NCBI GenBank assembly: GCA_947303185.1
Contig: CAMYXF010000009.1
Span: 1-64,000, forward strand
Direction of reading: 5' to 3'
Length of the DNA stretch: 64,000 nucleotides
DNA from: an uncultured Clostridia bacterium
GTDB taxonomy: Bacteria; Bacillota; Clostridia; Saccharofermentanales; Saccharofermentanaceae
The first letter of the stretch is position 1, and each line of letters begins with the position of its first letter. Position numbers and translations under genes: made by a program. Positions 24,945-32,417 of this stretch are shown piece by piece. A model generated the notes under the pieces. That model saw nothing but the letters and a program-made list of their open reading frames with translations. It did not search any database and had not been told where the DNA came from.

Positions 24945-25090
24945 TAATTAATACTTGCAGATCTGCCTGTTGTTTAATCAACACTTTTGCATGAAATTGT
25001 TTATTGGATTGCCCTGATAACGCTGTAATAATGAGGCCAAGAACAAAAGAAACATTCTTAGGTTTCACAAATAGAAAGAAGGGCAAGATT

Positions 25091-25810
25091 ATGAAAAACA
25101 TAACAAGTAAGCTTATAGCACTCGGACTGACCGGTGCACTCGCGGTAGGAAGCTTTACCGCATGCAGCAAGGCTAAGGAAACAACAGCCGGAACAACAGG
25201 AGATACAGCAGTGGAGACCATAAAAGGTGACAAGAAAGCGGGCGGCTGGTCCATCTCTCAGGATACGAAAATAACAGACGCTAAGTTTAAGATCTTCGAT
25301 AAGGCGATTGAAGGACTTACGGGAGTAAGTTATGAGCCGGTAGCTTATCTCGGATCACAGGTAGTCGCAGGAACGAATCACTGCTTCCTCTGCAAATCAA
25401 CAGTCATCTATCCCGGAGCGACAAACCGTTACACACTCGTTTATATCTACGAGAGATTTGACGGAACAGAAGAGATCCTAAGTTTTGAAGATGTTACTCT
25501 TCCCGGAACGGCAGATGCAGAAGGTAATCCAATAGCAGGCGGATGGAGCTTTGCAGAAGATCCGGCTGTGGATGCAAAGATTACGGAAGTAGTCGATAAG
25601 GCAACGGAGAAGCTCTTAGGCGTAAAGTACGAACCGGTTGCAAATATCGGATCCCAGGTAGTAGCTGGAACCAACCATGCAGTGCTCTGCAGGATAACGG
25701 CAGTAACACCTGATGCCCCGTCATATTACGCTCTCGTTTACATCTGCGAAGATCTTGAAGGTAACTGCGAGGTAACAGAAATAACAGATATTGAGCTTTC
25801 AGCCGGCTGA
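25091..25810 (+). CDS. Lipoprotein with two cystatin-like repeats
   Basis: This 239-residue protein has signal peptide MKNITSKLIALGLTGALAVG and a lipobox-like FTACSK. Two homologous units of about 90 residues follow at about 50-145 and 149-239. Each starts GGWS, has a helix (IFDKAIEGLTG or VVDKATEKLLG), then YEPVA, GSQVVAGTNH, a Cys-containing strand, and LVYIYE or LVYICE. The GG start, helix and central QVVAG loop are the two best-known parts of the cystatin (cysteine-protease inhibitor) fold. Inhibition of an extracellular papain-like protease is inferred from motif only. The second cystatin hairpin (PW) is not obvious. Confidence 0.7.
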   Translation: MKNITSKLIALGLTGALAVGSFTACSKAKETTAGTTGDTAVETIKGDKKAGGWSISQDTKITDAKFKIFDKAIEGLTGVSYEPVAYLGSQVVAGTNHCFLCKSTVIYPGATNRYTLVYIYERFDGTEEILSFEDVTLPGTADAEGNPIAGGWSFAEDPAVDAKITEVVDKATEKLLGVKYEPVANIGSQVVAGTNHAVLCRITAVTPDAPSYYALVYICEDLEGNCEVTEITDIELSAG

Positions 25811-25840
25811 TATCCAAAATCCTCTTATATTGACCGACAT

Positions 25841-25933
25841 ATTCCCCCTGTTTTGTGGTAAAATTTATTTAACATTTAGAAAGGCAGTGTTGCTTTTCCG
25901 TTAGAGAGACAGAGTTACAACTACAGGGGGAAT
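25841..25933 (+). promoter_or_regulatory. Inverted repeat enclosing the SD of the next lipoprotein gene
   Basis: ATTCCCCCTGT (25841-25851) and ACAGGGGGAAT (25923-25933) are a perfect 11-bp inverted pair, and the right arm contains the SD of the gene at 25938. If transcription starts upstream of 25841 (TTGACC is at 25830), the stem would hide the SD. If it starts at the TAAAAT near 25858, the left arm is not transcribed and the pair would act only as DNA. Confidence 0.5.
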
Positions 25934-25937
25934 CATT

Positions 25938-26447
25938 ATGAAAAGATTGATAGCTTTGGTTCTTGTAGGCGCAATGTCACTTGCGTTGTTCGGATGCGGT
26001 AAGAAGGATACAGGTCGTAATAAAGACCGCGATGAGGATGACAGCCCTAAGGCTACGACTGAAGAGGTAGAAGACGACGAATACGGAGATGATTCCGGAA
26101 TCGGTTTCTCACAGAAAGGCGAGAAAACCGCATTTTCAGTGAGTGCTGATATCGAGCTGACACAGGGTGCTTGGATGGGCTTTATTCCCGGTACAAAGGG
26201 ATACAAGGATGAAGAGGAAGCAGATGAATACGATGTCCTCTACACATATATCGAAAACCCTGAGAAGAAGGATTCCGAAGATTATATCTTCCAGTTTGAT
26301 AATGATTCAATAAATGCTTTGGATGACGGAGATTACATCATTGTCCTTTGTGATGACGATGACAACGGAAAAGTCATTCTTTATATCCCTGCAGTTATCA
26401 AGGGTTCAAAGGTAACCTGCGATTTCGATAAGATCGTTATCAACTGA
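25938..26447 (+). CDS. Lipoprotein of unknown function
   Basis: This 169-residue protein has signal peptide MKRLIALVLVGAMSLALFG with Cys at the lipobox (FGCG). A very acidic linker follows (residues 25-65, EEVEDDEYGDDSG), then a beta-rich domain (FSVSADIELTQGAWMGFIPGTKGY ... DDGDYIIVLCDDDDNGKVILYIPAVIKGS). No family was recognised. The SD lies in one arm of the inverted repeat at 25841-25933. A GNAT gene starts 16 bp downstream. Confidence 0.7.
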   Translation: MKRLIALVLVGAMSLALFGCGKKDTGRNKDRDEDDSPKATTEEVEDDEYGDDSGIGFSQKGEKTAFSVSADIELTQGAWMGFIPGTKGYKDEEEADEYDVLYTYIENPEKKDSEDYIFQFDNDSINALDDGDYIIVLCDDDDNGKVILYIPAVIKGSKVTCDFDKIVIN

Positions 26448-26462
26448 TAAGGCACGAATCTT

Positions 26463-26909
26463 ATGACTGTTCTCAAAGCTGAACAAAATGATCTTCAGGA
26501 AATTCTGAAGCTTCAATACCTCGCTTATCAAAGCGAGGCAGCTTTGTTTGGCAGCAAAGACATTCCGCCTTTAAAGGAAACCATTGAAGAGCTAACAGAA
26601 GAGTTCAATAAGGGCGTGGTATTAAAACTTGTCGAGGACGATAAGATAATCGGTTCCGTAAGAGCTTATGAGAAGAACCGCTCTGCATATATCGGTAAGC
26701 TGATGGTGCATCCTGATCACAGATGCAAGGGCTATGGAACGATGCTCATTAATGAGATCGAGAAATGTTTTCCTGATTGCAGATTCGAACTTTTCACGAG
26801 CACGAGAAGTGAAGACAACATCCGCCTTTACCAGAAGCTCGGTTACATGATCTTTGACCGTAAGGAAATTTCTGACGAACTGGTTTTCGTATATCTGGAA
26901 AAACAGTAA
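26463..26909 (+). CDS. GNAT N-acetyltransferase 4
   Basis: This 148-residue GNAT domain begins TVLKAEQNDLQEILKLQYLAYQSEA. It has the acetyl-CoA loop MVHPDHRCKGYGTMLINEIE near residues 78-97, and RLYQKLGYMIFDRKE near the end. The style matches GNATs of the RimI-like group, but the substrate cannot be given. It is convergent, with only 3 bp between stops, with the minus-strand cluster that ends at 26913. Confidence 0.85.
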   Translation: MTVLKAEQNDLQEILKLQYLAYQSEAALFGSKDIPPLKETIEELTEEFNKGVVLKLVEDDKIIGSVRAYEKNRSAYIGKLMVHPDHRCKGYGTMLINEIEKCFPDCRFELFTSTRSEDNIRLYQKLGYMIFDRKEISDELVFVYLEKQ

Positions 26910-26912
26910 AGA

Positions 26913-27332
26913 TTAATCCGCCTTTTTATAGAAAGTCCCGTCGTATGCGTAAAGGACGTAGATGTATTCGTCCGTGCCTTTAACGTCCCAAACAAACTTG
27001 GGCTCAGTGCGGCGTTCATTCGCGTTTACGTTAACAACTGAACCAAGATAATGACCTTTGTCGGAAGAGGAGTATTCGTTAGCGTAGTCCTCAACATATG
27101 TGACGCCGTCGATTACTATCTCGTCACTTTCATAACCGTTATATGTGCCGATAACGTGATTGATGTCGTAGTAGATCTTAAAGCCTGCTGCGAGAATTAT
27201 GCATGCAATCGTAACAGCGATATAGATCGCCACTTTCCTTTTGTTGCCGCCAGCCTTAATGCCCTTAACGAAAAAGATAATGGGCGGTACGATCAATGCT
27301 GCAAATAGGGGTGATAGAAAAAACGTAAACAT
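26913..27332 (-). CDS. Small membrane protein, hypothetical
   Basis: This 139-residue protein was not recognised. It has two membrane segments in the first 55 residues (LFAALIVPPIIFFVKGI and VAIYIAVTIACIILAAGFKIYY). An exported beta-rich C-terminus follows (GYESDEIVIDGVTYVEDYANEY ... YIYVLYAYDGTFYKKAD). It starts 3 bp after the stop of the minus-strand lipoprotein gene at 27335, so the two are one transcript and may work together at the cell surface. Confidence 0.65.
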   Translation of the reverse strand: MFTFFLSPLFAALIVPPIIFFVKGIKAGGNKRKVAIYIAVTIACIILAAGFKIYYDINHVIGTYNGYESDEIVIDGVTYVEDYANEYSSSDKGHYLGSVVNVNANERRTEPKFVWDVKGTDEYIYVLYAYDGTFYKKAD

Positions 27333-27334
27333 AA

Positions 27335-27778
27335 TTAACCGATCCAGCCGCGTGGAGGGTATACGAGATAGCAGTTATCAGCCAGTTTTTCGGTCTGCAC
27401 ACCGTCATACCATGACTTAAGTTCTATTAATCCTTTATCAGAATCGAATGTGCAAAGTATTCCTTCAGTTTTTGTCTCATCGTTCCAAAACTGAACATAA
27501 CTATTTTCGATCCAGAAGTATGTGTAATCCTGCATCGCAACTTTAACGTCAGATGAGATCTCATCTATATCCGCGATATCGCTTAACATCACCATATAGT
27601 GATCCTTGGAAGTGGAATACTCTTCTGTTCTCAGATTGGCATCAGCATATTCAGCTATGTGCATATAACTAGGTGCATTATCAACCAGTTCTTTGCCTTT
27701 GGTACTTTGCGTGCTGCAGCCGCTAATTACATATGCCGTTATCAATATCAATGCCGGTAAAATCAGGAGCTTTCTCAT
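27335..27778 (-). CDS. Lipoprotein of unknown function
   Basis: This 147-residue protein has signal peptide MRKLLILPALILITAYVIS and lipobox GCST. The start at 27778 is chosen because AAGGA lies at SD distance and the alternative GTG at 27796 only adds a polar stub before the signal peptide. The mature part is strand-rich with several Tyr/Trp residues, and no domain was recognised. Immediately downstream on the same strand is the small membrane protein gene at 26913-27332. Confidence 0.7.
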   Translation of the reverse strand: MRKLLILPALILITAYVISGCSTQSTKGKELVDNAPSYMHIAEYADANLRTEEYSTSKDHYMVMLSDIADIDEISSDVKVAMQDYTYFWIENSYVQFWNDETKTEGILCTFDSDKGLIELKSWYDGVQTEKLADNCYLVYPPRGWIG

Positions 27779-27802
27779 ATGTATTCCTTGTATCACTTTG
27801 AA

Positions 27803-28123
27803 TTAAATCTCTGAGAAGACCGGTTTCTCATCTTTCTGGGACTCGTGGACTTCTTCGATCAGACGGATATAATCTTTCTTTTTCTTTCTGGCAACGAATA
27901 TGCCGAGAATAAGAAGAACATTCGGTAAGATAAAAGGAGCATTGCGGAAACACGCGATCCAAAAGTTTGCTGTGGTGCTGTCCATTTTTCCATCGCAGAC
28001 AAGCATGTAAAAATATATATTTGCGATCACGTAAATGATGAACAATAATACAAAAGTTATAGGAGCAGCAATAACAAACGGCCTATAAAATCTGTAAAAT
28101 GAAACTTTAGATTGTTTGTTCAT
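27803..28123 (-). CDS. Small two-helix membrane protein, tandem paralogue A
   Basis: This 106-residue protein has two membrane segments (FVIAAPITFVLLFIIYVIANIYF and APFILPNVLLILGIFVARKKKK) and a charged C-terminus ending in EVHESQKDEKPVFSEI. It is clearly related to the next gene on the same strand (28192-28503): both share FYRFY/FFRFYKPFVIAAP, the VARK turn and the EVHE/QVHEAHKNEK tail. This is a recent tandem duplication with moderate divergence. The function is unknown. Confidence 0.65.
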   Translation of the reverse strand: MNKQSKVSFYRFYRPFVIAAPITFVLLFIIYVIANIYFYMLVCDGKMDSTTANFWIACFRNAPFILPNVLLILGIFVARKKKKDYIRLIEEVHESQKDEKPVFSEI

Positions 28124-28191
28124 TGATTTCTACCTCCTTTTGTCATGTGATCGTGAAGCCGGTATATTTCATTCAGATGCGATCGGCCGGA

Positions 28192-28503
28192 TTAAATATC
28201 TCCGAAGATTCTTTTCTCGTTCTTATGTGCCTCGTGAACCTGTTCGATCATGCGGATATGTTTCTCTCTGTTTTTACGTGCGACTAATATGCCAATGATA
28301 AGATCGAGAGCAGGGACGACCAGAGGAGAGCTGCCGAAGAAGGCCATCCCAAAGGCTGCCGTTTCAGGATCTAATTCTTCACTGGCGATAAAAAGAGCAT
28401 CAGCATATATACAAATGATGAACATTAATACAAACAGGATGGGAGCAGCGATTACAAAAGGTTTATAGAACCTGAAGAAAGGAACATTATCAGTGTAGTA
28501 CAT
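28192..28503 (-). CDS. Small two-helix membrane protein, tandem paralogue B
   Basis: This 103-residue paralogue of the 27803-28123 product has the same two membrane helices and the same basic and acidic tail (IRMIEQVHEAHKNEKRIFGDI). The start at 28503 follows AAAGGAGG at good distance. A longer in-frame reading to 28587 would begin inside the upstream lipoprotein gene's end and lacks an SD. The function is unknown. Confidence 0.65.
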   Translation of the reverse strand: MYYTDNVPFFRFYKPFVIAAPILFVLMFIICIYADALFIASEELDPETAAFGMAFFGSSPLVVPALDLIIGILVARKNREKHIRMIEQVHEAHKNEKRIFGDI

Positions 28504-28534
28504 TGTTTTCTGCCTCCTTTTGTATTTGTTCGGT

Positions 28535-29335
28535 TTAGATGTCTTCGAAAAGAATATATCCGCCGTTTCCGTCTTCTCTGATCTCAAGGTCAGAAAGCGA
28601 TGCGCCGAGCATCATTTCACGTGTGTATTCGCCGTCGATCTCGTGAACTTTGCCGTCGGTGTCAATGACGCTGAAGGTGAGTGTAAGTTCGAATGTTTCT
28701 CCTGTTGCGACCTGATTGCCGATCATCTGTTCGGTGAATTCGAAGTAAAGCAGCTCGCCCTTTTTGAATGCTGATTTATCTGCATTTTCCACACCGCCGG
28801 TTCTCTCTGATTCTCCGTTGATCGCAAGATCATAGCAGACGCTCATAACGTTCTCAGCGTTACAAACAACATCTATGTTTACTGCGGACATATCGTAATG
28901 GATTCCCGAAGAACCCCAGGATTCAAAACTTCCGGACTTGATATAGGAGGGGGTATAGATATCCTTGTTCTTTGTGTCTGTCGCCCTTAAGAATTCAGGC
29001 TGGTCCATGATGCCGCCGACGTGCTTGATCATGAGGTAGTTGTCGAGAGGGTCTTCGTTAAGAGAATAGATGCGCGTATTCTTGTCATCGTCCATATAGC
29101 CGACGCAGTCCCTGATTGAGTCGTCAGACATCTTGCCGTTCAGTCTTCCGAAGTAAGAATATGTTCTTCCCTCATAATTAAATAGTGTCTCGCCCTGGTC
29201 TTTGTTATAGGAGCTTTCGATCGATGTCGCATTTGGAGGGAGCTCCAGGCTGCCGTTATCCTTATTAACCAGCGAACAGCCTGAAAGCAAAACCGCTCCG
29301 CACAAACTCACTACCAAAACCTTATTCCAATTCAT
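28535..29335 (-). CDS. Lipoprotein of unknown function
   Basis: This 266-residue protein has signal peptide MNWNKVLVVSLCGAVLLSG and lipobox SGCS. The mature domain is beta-rich (NYEGRTYSYFGRLNGKMSDDSIRDCVGYMDDDKNTRIYSL ... TGETFELTLTFSVIDTDGKVHEIDGEYTREMML). No family was recognised. It is the first gene of a minus-strand group of five surface or membrane proteins reaching to 26913. The roughly 250 bp upstream of it holds only AT-rich short inverted repeats (for example AAACAA/TTGTTT near 29435) and the divergent promoter of the next gene (TATAAT near 29553). Confidence 0.7.
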   Translation of the reverse strand: MNWNKVLVVSLCGAVLLSGCSLVNKDNGSLELPPNATSIESSYNKDQGETLFNYEGRTYSYFGRLNGKMSDDSIRDCVGYMDDDKNTRIYSLNEDPLDNYLMIKHVGGIMDQPEFLRATDTKNKDIYTPSYIKSGSFESWGSSGIHYDMSAVNIDVVCNAENVMSVCYDLAINGESERTGGVENADKSAFKKGELLYFEFTEQMIGNQVATGETFELTLTFSVIDTDGKVHEIDGEYTREMMLGASLSDLEIREDGNGGYILFEDI

Positions 29336-29582
29336 TTTCTATTCCTCGTTATTCCCGTATGCACTTGCGTGTTGAGCTAATAATACACCTCGAAAACTCG
29401 TTTTGCAACATAAATTTATCGAAAAACAATAATATTTTGTTGTTTGACTTGACGAGAAGGCGGGGCGTTTTCGAAATATAAAGATTAATTTATACACGCA
29501 CAGGAACAAAAAAGCCTAATATTTCACACGGCTTAAAGCCGATAAATGATTATAATCTTATATATGGAATGAGGAGGCTTAT

Positions 29583-30761
29583 ATGCAGCAGCGAAACGGT
29601 ATTTCTATTCTCGGATACGGATGCATGAGATTCACGAAAAAAGGCGCGGGCATCGACTTCGACAAAGCTGAGAAGGAATTCATGCGCGCATATGAGCTTG
29701 GCGTCAATTATTTTGATACCGCGTATATCTATCCCGGAAGCGAAGAACTTGTCGGCAAAATTATCGAGAAGAACGGCATCCGCGACAAGATCAATCTTGC
29801 AACCAAGCTTCCCCAGTATCTCATCAACAGCCGTGCAGGACTTGATAAGTATTTCGATGAGGAATTAAAACGTTTAAGAACTGACTATGTCGATTACTAC
29901 CTGATGCACCACATGACTGATTATGCGCAGTGGGAAAAGCTAAAGGCGATCGGTATCGAAGAGTGGATCGCAGAGAAAAAGAAGAGCGGTCAGATAAGAC
30001 ATGTCGGATTCTCTTTCCACGGCGATACTGCAACTTTCAAGAAGATCTTAAATGCATACGACTGGGAGCTCTGCCTTGTCCAGTATAACTATTTCGATGA
30101 GCATACACAGGCAGGCCGTGAAGGCATAAAAGCAGCTGCCGAAAAGGGTCTTAAAGTCTGCATCATGGAACCTTTGCGCGGAGGCAAACTTGTTGACCTT
30201 CTGCCGGAAAAAGCAAAGAAAGAGATCGCCAATGAGCGTCATGGAAGAACACCTGCCGAGTGGGCTTTCAGATGGCTCTGGGACCAGCCTGAGATCACCT
30301 GCGTTCTTTCCGGAATGAACTCCATCGACATGATCGAAGAGAACTGCCGCATTGCATCCGAAGCAAAGGTCGGAGATTACGGTCCTGAAGAAAAAGAATT
30401 CATCGAGAAGATCAAGTCTTACATCATCGAGAGCACTAAGGTAAACTGCACCGGCTGCAGATACTGCATGCCCTGTCCGAAGGGTGTCGATATCCCTGCG
30501 ATCTTCTCATGCTATAACCACATGTATTCCGAGAATAAGAATTCCGGAAGACTTGAATATTTTCAGACGGTCGCTTTGCGTATGACACCTGCCGATGCAT
30601 CGCTTTGTGTCCAGTGCGGCAAGTGTGAGCAGCACTGTCCCCAGAGTATCCCGATCAGGGAGAAACTCAAGGAAGCAGACAAGCACCTCCGTCCATGGTG
30701 GCAGAGAATCTATCTCAAGGCTGCCAAGCGTGCCATGATCGGCAAGAAAAAGAAGGGCTGA
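29583..30761 (+). CDS. Aldo/keto reductase with C-terminal 4Fe-4S ferredoxin domain
   Basis: This 392-residue protein has an AKR barrel opening ISILGYGCMRF, a catalytic-site Tyr in NYFDTAYIYPGSEELVG near residue 49, and Lys in LATKLP near 78. A C-terminal Fe-S region carries CTGCRYCMPCPKGVDIP near 300 and CVQCGKCEQHCPQSIPI near 345, two cysteine quartets sufficient for [4Fe-4S] clusters. Such fusions are common in anaerobes and are thought to link a carbonyl or flavin-like reduction to ferredoxin. It stands alone, upstream of the hydrogenase maturation genes, with repeats and a structured leader between. Confidence 0.88.
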   Translation: MQQRNGISILGYGCMRFTKKGAGIDFDKAEKEFMRAYELGVNYFDTAYIYPGSEELVGKIIEKNGIRDKINLATKLPQYLINSRAGLDKYFDEELKRLRTDYVDYYLMHHMTDYAQWEKLKAIGIEEWIAEKKKSGQIRHVGFSFHGDTATFKKILNAYDWELCLVQYNYFDEHTQAGREGIKAAAEKGLKVCIMEPLRGGKLVDLLPEKAKKEIANERHGRTPAEWAFRWLWDQPEITCVLSGMNSIDMIEENCRIASEAKVGDYGPEEKEFIEKIKSYIIESTKVNCTGCRYCMPCPKGVDIPAIFSCYNHMYSENKNSGRLEYFQTVALRMTPADASLCVQCGKCEQHCPQSIPIREKLKEADKHLRPWWQRIYLKAAKRAMIGKKKKG

Positions 30762-30767
30762 TTATTG

Positions 30768-30860
30768 TTTTCCTCCATCTGCTGCCCAAAAAGAGACTTG
30801 GAGGAAAGAATGCGTATATTTTTCCCCCAACCGCTTAAATGAATAGCGCCTGGAGGAAAG
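30768..30860. repeat. Duplicated hairpin module, word TTTTCCTCCA
   Basis: There are two hairpins in tandem: TTTTCCTCCA (30768-30777) with TGGAGGAAA (30799-30807), and TTTTTCCCCCA (30819-30829) with TGGAGGAAAG (30851-30860). Loops are about 21 nt, the spacer is 12 nt and the period is about 51 bp. The words are private to this site. It begins seven bases after the aldo/keto reductase stop. Confidence 0.7.
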
Positions 30861-30899
30861 CAACGTGCTAATTCGATTAAGATTAACCATTGAAACATG

Positions 30900-31069
30900 A
30901 CATCTTTTCAAAAGCACACGCGGGTGCATTGCTTTTACATCTGCAAGATGTTACTTTATCCTTGATAGTTCTGAAAGCGGAAGGTCAGTCCTGACGCGGA
31001 AGGCTTTAAGTAAATTTTTCATACTTAATTGCTTCAGAACCTTGTTTGCGTTAAAGGCGCAAAAGGAGG
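30900..31069 (+). promoter_or_regulatory. Structured 5' leader of the hydrogenase-maturation operon (riboswitch candidate)
   Basis: There are four consecutive stems. H1: ACATCTT (30900-30906)/AAGATGT (30945-30951) enclosing AAAAGC (30910-30915)/GCTTTT (30931-30936) and CAC/GTG. H2: AAAGC/GCTTT around GTCAG-TC-CTGAC, with GCGGAAGG on both sides (about 30974-31007). H3: TTAAGTA (31006-31012)/TACTTAA (31022-31028). H4: CCTT plus TTTGCG (31040-31050) with CGCAAA plus AAGG (31058-31066), covering part of the SD AAAAGGAGG. The class was not recognised. Confidence 0.5.
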
Positions 31070-31073
31070 TCAA

Positions 31074-31331
31074 ATGGAGACGAGAGTTGCAATTATCGGC
31101 ATCATTGTCGAGAATCCCGATTCAGTGTCACAGATCAACGACATCCTCCACGAAGTGAGGGATTATGTCGTCGGCAGAATGGGTATTCCTTATCGTGAAA
31201 GGAATATCTCCATTATCAGCGTCGTCGTCGATGCGCCAGAGAGCCTGATTAGTTCAGTGTCAGGCAAGATTGGTATGCTCGAAGGTGTCTCGGCTAAGAT
31301 CACTTACTCGAGATTGACCAATGACGGCTGA
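31074..31331 (+). CDS. Iron-only hydrogenase system regulator (TM1266 family)
   Basis: This 85-residue protein, METRVAIIGIIVENPDSVSQINDIL ... GVSAKITYSRLTND, is a small ferredoxin-fold (NikR-C/ACT-like) protein of the family always found with [FeFe]-hydrogenase maturation genes. The ATG at 31074 follows an excellent AAAAGGAGG SD that is partly paired in the leader stem. Its 3' end overlaps the hydE start by 11 bp, so the two are translationally coupled. Its regulatory target is not established. It is a good candidate for sensing hydrogenase cofactor status. Confidence 0.85.
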   Translation: METRVAIIGIIVENPDSVSQINDILHEVRDYVVGRMGIPYRERNISIISVVVDAPESLISSVSGKIGMLEGVSAKITYSRLTNDG

Positions 31332-32385
31332 TCTTCAGAGTGTAATAGAAAAGCTCGTTTCAGGCGGAGATATCACACGCGAAGAGATCATCTTACTTCT
31401 CGAAAACCGTAACGAAGAAATTAAGACTTATCTGGCTCAAAAAGCTTCAGCGGTAGCAAGAAAATACTACGGTAACAAAGTCTTTGTAAGAGGTCTTATC
31501 GAATTCACCAATTACTGTAAAAATGACTGTTATTACTGCGGCATCAGATGCAGCAATAAGAATGCGTCAAGATACAGACTTACCCGTGAAGAGATACTTG
31601 AATGCGCATCCCACGGATACGATCTGGGATTCAGGACGATAGTCCTGCAGGGCGGTGAAGATGCTTATTTCAAAGACGATCTCATAGCTGATATCGTAAA
31701 GTCCATTAAGAGTGAACATCCTGACTGCGCAGTCACATTGTCTATCGGCGAGAAGAGTTTTGAATCCTACAAAAAGTTTTTCGATGCCGGCGCGGACAGA
31801 TACCTGTTAAGACATGAGACAGCAGATGCTGAACACTATGCAAAACTTCATCCGTCGAACCTTTCTTCAGAGAACAGAAAGCAGTGTCTTTTTAACCTCA
31901 AGAAGATCGGATTCCAGACAGGTGCGGGATTCATGGTAGGGTCACCTTATCAGACAACCGGGAACATCGCTGACGATCTTTTATTCCTGAAAAAACTTGA
32001 TCCCGAGATGATCGGTATCGGCCCGTTCATTCCACACAAGGAAACGCCTTTTGCGGACATGACGGCAGGCACGCTCGAACTCACGCTTTTTCTGCTGAGC
32101 ATAATCAGGCTGATGCTTCCGACAGTTCTTCTGCCGGCAACGACAGCGCTCGGCACGATCGATCCCAGAGGAAGAGAACTTGGAATACTTGCAGGAGCAA
32201 ACGTTGTAATGCCGAATCTGTCACCTGTAAGCGTAAGAAAGAAATACGATCTCTACGACAACAAGATATGCACCGGTGAAGAAGCTGCCGAATGCATGAA
32301 CTGTCTTAAGCGGAGAATCGAAAGTATCGGCTACGAGATCGTCACCGACAGAGGCGATAACGTCAGATACGTTAAAGAACATTAA
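31321..32385 (+). CDS. hydE: [FeFe]-hydrogenase H-cluster radical SAM maturase HydE
   Basis: This 354-residue radical SAM protein has the cluster motif CKNDCYYCGIRC near residues 63-74. A biotin-synthase-like barrel follows with LQGGEDAYF, SIGEKSFESYKKFFDAGADRYLLRHETAD and GIGPFIPHKETPFA. HydE acts with HydG to build the diiron dithiolate subcluster in the cytoplasm. Length and motifs are normal. It is coupled to the TM1266-type regulator and is 32 bp upstream of hydG. Confidence 0.93.
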   Translation: MTADLQSVIEKLVSGGDITREEIILLLENRNEEIKTYLAQKASAVARKYYGNKVFVRGLIEFTNYCKNDCYYCGIRCSNKNASRYRLTREEILECASHGYDLGFRTIVLQGGEDAYFKDDLIADIVKSIKSEHPDCAVTLSIGEKSFESYKKFFDAGADRYLLRHETADAEHYAKLHPSNLSSENRKQCLFNLKKIGFQTGAGFMVGSPYQTTGNIADDLLFLKKLDPEMIGIGPFIPHKETPFADMTAGTLELTLFLLSIIRLMLPTVLLPATTALGTIDPRGRELGILAGANVVMPNLSPVSVRKKYDLYDNKICTGEEAAECMNCLKRRIESIGYEIVTDRGDNVRYVKEH

Positions 32386-32417
32386 GCTTCAATAAAGAAT
32401 CGAAAGAGGTATGGAAT

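Noticed and set aside
30897..30965. 22-codon leader ORF before hydrogenase regulator
   Set aside because: It overlaps stem H1 but has no SD and no promoter at leaderless distance; composition is not enriched in any one amino acid.
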